From: Cytophaga sp051961495
GTDB taxonomy: Bacteria; Bacteroidota; Bacteroidia; Cytophagales; Cytophagaceae
DNA length: 17,796 nucleotides
Assembly (NCBI RefSeq): GCF_051961495.1
Contig: NZ_JBQCDF010000106.1
Location: 1-17,796, forward strand
Direction of reading: 5' to 3'
The notes under the pieces: model-generated
Database searches by the model: none
What the model saw: the letters and a program-made list of their open reading frames with translations, nothing else
What the model was told of the DNA's origin: nothing
Shown here: positions 12,781 to 17,796 of the stretch, piece after piece
How positions within the stretch are numbered: the stretch's first letter is position 1
Layout of the letters: each line of letters starts with the position of its first letter
Made by a program: the position numbers and the translations under genes

Positions 12781-15240
12781 ATGAAAAAAACAATTTATCT
12801 TTTTGGTGTTCTTGTTTCTCTTTGGGCTTTTACTGCTTGTAACAAAGGCGATAAAAAAGCTGACACTGGAACTGCTGCAGTTTCAGATAAAGACAAAGAG
12901 ATTGATGCCAAAGTTGAGGCCCTTCTTGCTAAGATGACTCTTGAAGAGAAAGCAGGGCAAATGACTCAGGTGAACCTGAACAAAGTTTTGTACACTGGTA
13001 ACGGTGGTGGTTATGACAACAACTATGGTATCATTGATCCGGCTTTATTGGATACTGCAGTTGTAAGATACAAAGTAGGTTCAATTTTAAATGCAATCAA
13101 TCGTGCTTACTCTCAGGATCAGTGGATTTCTATCATCACACAGATTCAGGACAGAGCAGCTACCACTCCAAACAAAATTCCGGTATTGTATGGTATTGAT
13201 GCGATCCACGGAGTTACTTTCACCTTGAACTCAACTTTATTCCCGCACAACATTGGCTCAGCAGCTTCATGGAACCCTGCGGTATCAGCTTCATGTGCTG
13301 AAGTAACTGCATTGGAAGCCAGAGCTTGTGGTCTGCGATGGAACTTTGATCCGGTTCTGGATCTTGGTCGCAATCCATTATGGCCTCGTTTCCCTGAAAC
13401 ATTCGGAGAAGATCCATTGTTGGGCGAGCGCATGGGTATCTCTGCTATCAAAGCATACGAAGGTGCTGGTTTGGATAAAACAAACGCGGTTGCTTCCTGT
13501 ATGAAACACTTCATCGGTTACTCAGCTTCAAGATCAGGTCGTGACAGAACTCCTTCTTTCATTCCTGAAATCGAATTGAGAGAATACTACCTGCCTCAGT
13601 TCCAGGCGGCAGTTAAAGCCGGTGCTTCTACCATCATGATCAACTCCGGTGAAATCAATGGTGTACCGGTGCATGCAAGCAAGTATTTATTAACAAACGT
13701 ATTGCGTGATGAATTAGGCTTTAAAGGTGTTGTAGTTACAGACTGGGAAGACATCAACCGTTTACATGAGCGTCACAATATCTGTTCTTCAATCAAAGAA
13801 GCTGTTAAAGTTTCTATTGAAGCTGGTGTTGACATGAGCATGACTCCACACGATTATAAATTCACGAAAGCTGTTATTGAACTTGTAAACGAAGGTTCAT
13901 TATCTATCGAACGTGTAAATGAATCGGTAAGAAGAATTTTACGTTTGAAATTCGCTGTTGGATTATTTGAAAATCCTGTAGTTGAAAAAGCTGCGCTTCA
14001 GAACTTTGGTAAGCCTGAATATGCTGCTAAGGCACTTGATGCCGCAAGACAAACAATTACATTATTGAAAAACGACAACAACACTCTTCCGTTAAAGAAA
14101 ACACTGAAAATTGTTGTTGCTGGTCCGAACGCAAACAACGTTCCTTCATTACATGGTTGCTGGTCATATACATGGCAAGGTGCTGATGCTACTGCTACAT
14201 TGAACAAAGCAGGTGATAAGCCATTCATTCCTGGTTTTGATTTCGCTAAAGACAGCGTTTTACCTTTATTCCCTGCATCTACTTTATCTATCAAACAAGC
14301 ATTAGAAGCTAAGATTGGTGCTGCTAAAGTTGTTTGTCAATCTGTATCAGACTACGAAGATCCTAAAAACTATTCATTACCATCTGTTGCAGGTGCTGAT
14401 GCAATCGTTCTTTGCTTAGGTGAAAATTCTTATGCAGAATCTCCGGGTTCCATCAGAGATTTAACATTGGATGCACGCCAGATCGCTTTGGCACAGGCTG
14501 CTATTAAAACAGGTAAACCGGTTATCCTGGTACTTGTTGAAGGCAGACCTCGCGTTATTTCATCTTTTGTTGATGGCGTTCCTGCTGTAATCGATGCTTA
14601 CTGGCCAGCAAGCCAGGGTGCAAATGCAATTGCTGATGTATTGTTCGGTGATTACAATCCGGGTGGTAAACTTCCATTCTCTTATCCAAGACATACAGGT
14701 GATTTCGTAATGTACGATCACAAATGGACAGAAGAAAATATAGAAGGTACACCAGGTAATTTTTCAGATGCTGGTTACCAGCCGCAGTGGCCATTCGGTC
14801 ATGGTTTGAGCTATACTACATTTGAATATTCGAACTTTACTGTAAGCGCAGATACATTGGTTGGCGATGCTAAACTAAAAGTTTCTGTAACGGTGAAAAA
14901 CACAGGTGCTGTAGATGGTGACGAAGTTGTTCAGTTGTACTCTCGTGATGTGTTTGCTTCTGTTGTGCCAAGCTTGAAACGTTTAAGAGCGTTTGAACGT
15001 GTATCAATCAAAGCAGGTGAATCTAAAACTGTAACATTTGAAATCAGTAAAGACGACTTATCATTCGTTAAAGAAGACCAGGCTGCGCATACGTTTACAC
15101 GTGTGACAGAAGATGGTGAATTTAAATTGATGATCGGCGGTTCTTCTAACTTCGAATTAGAAGCTCCTGAATTCCCATGGACAAGCTTCCTTTACAGAAC
15201 ATATAAAGGTGCTAAGTCTGTTTACTACAAAGCGAAGTAA
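12781..15240 (+). CDS. GH3 beta-glucosidase, lipoprotein (BglX-like)
   Basis: 819 residues. Signal MKKTIYLFGVLVSLWAFTA-C (lipobox FTA-C, Cys20) followed by a Lys/Asp linker NKGDKKADTG. The GH3 N-terminal TIM-barrel spans about 45-400: MTLEEKAGQM (52-61), YGIDAIHGV (137-145), WNFDPVLDL (187-195), RFPETFGEDP (203-212), KHFIGY (242-247) and GVVVTDWEDI (316-325) with nucleophile Asp321. The second domain (about 425-640) has NNTLPL, GPNAN, and GENSYAESPG with Glu553 the likely acid/base by comparison with barley ExoI; then DVLFGDYNPGGKLPFSYP. A fibronectin-III-like domain fills ~685-800. It releases glucose from cello-oligosaccharides or other beta-glucosides. The residues after Cys20 are basic rather than acidic, so the protein probably faces the periplasm. 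Monocistronic with a strong terminator. Confidence 0.95.
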   Translation: MKKTIYLFGVLVSLWAFTACNKGDKKADTGTAAVSDKDKEIDAKVEALLAKMTLEEKAGQMTQVNLNKVLYTGNGGGYDNNYGIIDPALLDTAVVRYKVGSILNAINRAYSQDQWISIITQIQDRAATTPNKIPVLYGIDAIHGVTFTLNSTLFPHNIGSAASWNPAVSASCAEVTALEARACGLRWNFDPVLDLGRNPLWPRFPETFGEDPLLGERMGISAIKAYEGAGLDKTNAVASCMKHFIGYSASRSGRDRTPSFIPEIELREYYLPQFQAAVKAGASTIMINSGEINGVPVHASKYLLTNVLRDELGFKGVVVTDWEDINRLHERHNICSSIKEAVKVSIEAGVDMSMTPHDYKFTKAVIELVNEGSLSIERVNESVRRILRLKFAVGLFENPVVEKAALQNFGKPEYAAKALDAARQTITLLKNDNNTLPLKKTLKIVVAGPNANNVPSLHGCWSYTWQGADATATLNKAGDKPFIPGFDFAKDSVLPLFPASTLSIKQALEAKIGAAKVVCQSVSDYEDPKNYSLPSVAGADAIVLCLGENSYAESPGSIRDLTLDARQIALAQAAIKTGKPVILVLVEGRPRVISSFVDGVPAVIDAYWPASQGANAIADVLFGDYNPGGKLPFSYPRHTGDFVMYDHKWTEENIEGTPGNFSDAGYQPQWPFGHGLSYTTFEYSNFTVSADTLVGDAKLKVSVTVKNTGAVDGDEVVQLYSRDVFASVVPSLKRLRAFERVSIKAGESKTVTFEISKDDLSFVKEDQAAHTFTRVTEDGEFKLMIGGSSNFELEAPEFPWTSFLYRTYKGAKSVYYKAK

Positions 15241-15263
15241 TCTTAATAGATACTTAATAAAAT

Positions 15264-15299
15264 AAAAAAGGTCTCCTGTGAAAGCGGGAGACCTTTTTT
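15264..15299 (+). terminator. Strong terminator of the GH3 gene
   Basis: 13-bp perfect stem (15264-15276 with 15287-15299, AAAAAAGGTCTCC/GGAGACCTTTTTT) and a 10-nt loop, followed by one more T; 23 nt after the stop codon. Confidence 0.93.
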
Positions 15300-15413
15300 T
15301 GTCATATAAATGAAGTTGAAATGAATTTTCCGGGTGGTGCATTTTTCCCGTTCATCGCAAAATACCGTCCGAACATCTATTTTACTTTTTATTCTCCCTA
15401 AAATAATGGAAAT

Positions 15414-15461
15414 AGTACTGTTCATACATTGACTACCCATGTAGTCATTCAAAACTGTACT
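15414..15461 (+). promoter_or_regulatory. Nested dyad abutting the start codon of the TonB-dependent-type gene
   Basis: Inner arms TGACTAC/GTAGTCA (15430-15436 with 15441-15447) around CCAT; outer arms AGTACTGTT/AACTGTACT (15414-15422 with 15453-15461, one mismatch). The whole structure ends one base before the ATG at 15462. It could be a protein-binding operator or a leader hairpin controlling translation. A one-mismatch -7 box, TACTTTTT, lies at 15383-15390. In 15300-15461 I see no gene. Confidence 0.45.
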
Positions 15462-17796
15462 ATGAAAATCCTCTTATTTATAAGTAGCCTTTTATGTTCT
15501 TTTATTACTTACGGCCAGCAACAGGTAACGGGAAAAGTTGTGGATGCCGGTACCGGCGAGCTCATGGCTGGCACAGTAGTTATATTATTTGATAAGACTG
15601 ATACGACAAAAATAAAATCAGCACTTACAGAAGAAGATGGTTTGTTTGTAGTTGATCATGTTACAAACGGAACGTATATTTTCAGAACCCTTTTGATCGG
15701 GTATAAACCTACTCAATTTGAGATCATGGTTTCAAATACTGATAAAGACCTGGGTACTGTTAAAATTTATGAAGACACACTTATACAGGAAGTGGTCATT
15801 ACGGAAAGAATTACCCGTGTTGAACAGAAAGGCGATACTACCAATATCAATGCAGCAGCTTATGTAACCAATCCCGATGCAACGGCTGAAGACCTGGTTT
15901 CTAAAATGCCAGGCATTACGGTGCAGAATGGTGCTGTTAAAGTAAATGGGGAAACCGTGCAAAAAGTGACGGTAGATGGGGAAGAATTTTTTGGAAATGA
16001 TGCCTTGCTGGTTTTACGTAGTCTGCCGGCAGAGGTAGTGAATAAGGTACAGATCTTTGACAGACAAAGCGACCAGGCACAGTTCACGGGCTTTGATGAT
16101 GGCAATGCCCAAAAGTCGATCAACATTGTTACCAAACCTGAAAAAAATAACGGACAGTTTGGAAAGATCTATGGTGGCTACGGTACGAATGATCGGTATA
16201 CCGCAGGCATGAATATAAATTCCTTCAAAGGCAAGCAGCGTGTTTCCCTGATTGGTATCAGCAACAACATCAACGTACAAAATTTTTCTACGCAGGATCT
16301 TACCAATATGGGCATGACTTCAGGCAGAGGTGGCCCGGGAGGCGGCGGGAACAGCAGCGGTACCGGCGGTGGCCCCCAGTATGGACCGGGCAATAGCGCC
16401 AATAACTTTCTGGTTGGTCAGCAAAGCGGGATTACGACAACCAATTCCATCGGATTGAATTATTCGGATGTATGGTCTCCTAAACTGAAAGTATCGGCAA
16501 ACTATTTCTTTAACAATACAACCAACACCAACAACAGTGTTATAAACAGACAGTATTTCTTAAACGATTCTTCCAGTACTGTTTATTCTGAAAACAATAA
16601 TAGTACTACAAAAAATTATAACCACCGTTTCTCCGGGCGTTTCGAGTACAATCCGGACTCTACCAAATCTTTCCTTTATATACCGAATTTCAGTTTCCAA
16701 AAAAGAAATGCCTATCAGAATTTATTGGGTGTAAACAGATACCGCGATTCATTATTGAGCACAACTGCAAACAATAATGATAACCTGAGTAACAACTATT
16801 CTATTTCAAATAACCTGATCTATCGCCAGAAGTTGAAAAAACAAGGCCGCACATTCTCTGTAAACCTGGGCTCTACAATCAATGTGAATGATGTAAATAC
16901 GGTACTGTATTCAAATAATATTTATACCAGTGATATCACCAATACAAAACTGGTGGATCAGCAGGGGATCAACAATACCAATTCTTATACTTACAGGGCA
17001 TCTGTGATGTATACCGAACCTTTATCCAAAACAAGTACACTGATGTTTAACTACAGCCCTTCTTATGCAAAGAACGATGCAAACAAACGTGTATCCAATT
17101 ATAACCCGAATACGGGTGAATATGATTCGACAGCAGTATATGTATCCAATCAGTTAAACAGTTATACGCTGACTCAGAAAGGCGGATTGGGATACCGTTA
17201 CAACAAAGGGAAAATAAATATGATGCTGGGAGCAGACGCACAACAGGTAAAGCTTTCAAGCACGCAGATATATCCTGGTACAAGTGAAATAGAAAAATAT
17301 TTCACGAATGTGTTGCCTTCTGCCATGATGAGGATAAAATTCAGTGACAGCAGTAATGTCCGCATCCGTTATCGTGCCAGTACATCCATTCCTGGCGTGA
17401 ACCAATTGCAGAATGTGATTGATAATTCCAACACATTATTATTGTCTACCGGCAACCAGAATCTGAAACAGGAATATACCAATTCGCTTATGATGAATTA
17501 TGGGTTAACCAGTGCTAAAAAGGCAACCAATTCCATGATTTTTTTAGGTGTCAGCCAAACAAGTAATTACATTGCCAGTTCAAGCTTTATTGCTACCAAT
17601 GATACGGTGATAGATAATGGTGTTACCATCAATAAAGGTTCACAACTCAAGCGGCCGGTAAACCTGAATGGTTATTGGAATGTAAGCAGTTTTTATACCT
17701 ATGGGTTTCCGGTATCAAAACTAAAGAGTAATCTGAATGTGAATGCAGGTATTACTTATATACGCACGCCAGGTTCGATCAACTTTGTAACCAATA
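15462..17796 (+). CDS. TonB-dependent-type outer-membrane beta-barrel protein with CarboxypepD_reg-like domain (C-terminus beyond the window)
   Basis: 778 codons are open from the ATG at 15462 to the window end with no stop. Signal peptide MKILLFISSLLCSFITYG, then QQQVTGKVVDAGTGELMAGTV (CarboxypepD_reg-like beta-sandwich, about 19-105, ending LGTVKIYEDTLIQEVVIT). A plug-like domain follows: NPDATAEDLVSKMPGITVQNG, VTVDGEEFFGND, LPAEVVNKVQIFDRQSDQA, and SINIVTKPEKN. From about 240 on there are alternating barrel strands rich in Asn, Tyr and Ser, interrupted by a Gly-rich loop (about 287-313). This is the OMP_b-brl_3-type family of SusC-like barrels that lack a SusD partner. Substrate unknown; one of its neighbours is a GH3 enzyme, but a 13-bp terminator separates them, so a functional link is not shown. 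A large barrel domain must continue past 17796. Confidence 0.88.
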   Translation, partial: MKILLFISSLLCSFITYGQQQVTGKVVDAGTGELMAGTVVILFDKTDTTKIKSALTEEDGLFVVDHVTNGTYIFRTLLIGYKPTQFEIMVSNTDKDLGTVKIYEDTLIQEVVITERITRVEQKGDTTNINAAAYVTNPDATAEDLVSKMPGITVQNGAVKVNGETVQKVTVDGEEFFGNDALLVLRSLPAEVVNKVQIFDRQSDQAQFTGFDDGNAQKSINIVTKPEKNNGQFGKIYGGYGTNDRYTAGMNINSFKGKQRVSLIGISNNINVQNFSTQDLTNMGMTSGRGGPGGGGNSSGTGGGPQYGPGNSANNFLVGQQSGITTTNSIGLNYSDVWSPKLKVSANYFFNNTTNTNNSVINRQYFLNDSSSTVYSENNNSTTKNYNHRFSGRFEYNPDSTKSFLYIPNFSFQKRNAYQNLLGVNRYRDSLLSTTANNNDNLSNNYSISNNLIYRQKLKKQGRTFSVNLGSTINVNDVNTVLYSNNIYTSDITNTKLVDQQGINNTNSYTYRASVMYTEPLSKTSTLMFNYSPSYAKNDANKRVSNYNPNTGEYDSTAVYVSNQLNSYTLTQKGGLGYRYNKGKINMMLGADAQQVKLSSTQIYPGTSEIEKYFTNVLPSAMMRIKFSDSSNVRIRYRASTSIPGVNQLQNVIDNSNTLLLSTGNQNLKQEYTNSLMMNYGLTSAKKATNSMIFLGVSQTSNYIASSSFIATNDTVIDNGVTINKGSQLKRPVNLNGYWNVSSFYTYGFPVSKLKSNLNVNAGITYIRTPGSINFVTN

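Noticed and set aside
13146..14294. Several minus-strand ORFs inside the GH3 gene
   Set aside because: All lie antisense to a full GH3 frame with catalytic residues in place; codon bias of the host gene explains them.
15243..15452. Minus-strand ORF after the GH3 gene
   Set aside because: It runs through the terminator hairpin and leader of the next gene, with no recognisable feature.

Overview
The window looks like a chromosomal segment of a member of the Bacteroidota, most likely a Cytophaga-type gliding bacterium. The evidence is the AT-rich intergenic DNA, the lack of Shine-Dalgarno sequences, several -7 elements of the Bacteroidota form TAnnTTTG, many lipoproteins, and families typical of the phylum: an OMP_b-brl_3-type TonB-dependent barrel with a CarboxypepD_reg-like N-terminus, a lipoprotein GH3 beta-glucosidase, and a PIN-PhoH protein. 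The species is inference; Cytophaga hutchinsonii or a close relative would fit. There are no tRNA or rRNA genes, CRISPR arrays, transposases or phage genes.

Layout. 1-725 (minus strand): the 5' part of a flavin-binding PNPOx-like stress protein and a 54-residue lipoprotein, each a separate unit. 806-3740 (plus): a large lipoprotein and an outer-membrane barrel overlapping by 14 nt, closed by a hairpin. 3820-4686 (plus): a small four-helix membrane protein of the phage-holin-4 superfamily and a stand-alone GyrI-like ligand-binding domain, driven by a clear TAnnTTTG promoter. 4713-4818: two strong inverted repeats between convergent genes. 4838-5623 (minus): a lipoprotein with YD/RHS-like repeats. 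5934-7263 (minus): a single-pass membrane protein and an LpxL-type acyltransferase in one operon with its own promoter and terminator. 7400-8755 (minus): PIN-PhoH ATPase with a GC-rich terminator. 9014-10561 (plus): YajQ and a long-chain polyprenyl diphosphate synthase. 10724-12570 (plus): a diheme MauG/MbnH-like peroxidase followed 5 nt later by an MbnP-type copper-binding lipoprotein. 12781-15240 (plus): GH3 beta-glucosidase lipoprotein with a strong terminator. 15462-end (plus): a TonB-dependent-type outer-membrane barrel cut by the window edge.

How the genes work together. Most of the window is envelope biology: outer-membrane lipid (LpxL-like), quinone side chain (polyprenyl synthase), surface lipoproteins, barrels and oligosaccharide cleavage (GH3). 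The clearest functional unit is the MbnH/MbnP-like pair. In the known systems the diheme enzyme oxidises a tryptophan of MbnP to kynurenine, which creates a copper site. Here the MbnP-like protein has only two tryptophans, both in one FWEW motif, and the peroxidase has Tyr where classical peroxidases seem to have the axial Met. No methanobactin genes are visible. The least understood unit is the overlapping lipoprotein/barrel pair at 806-3740.
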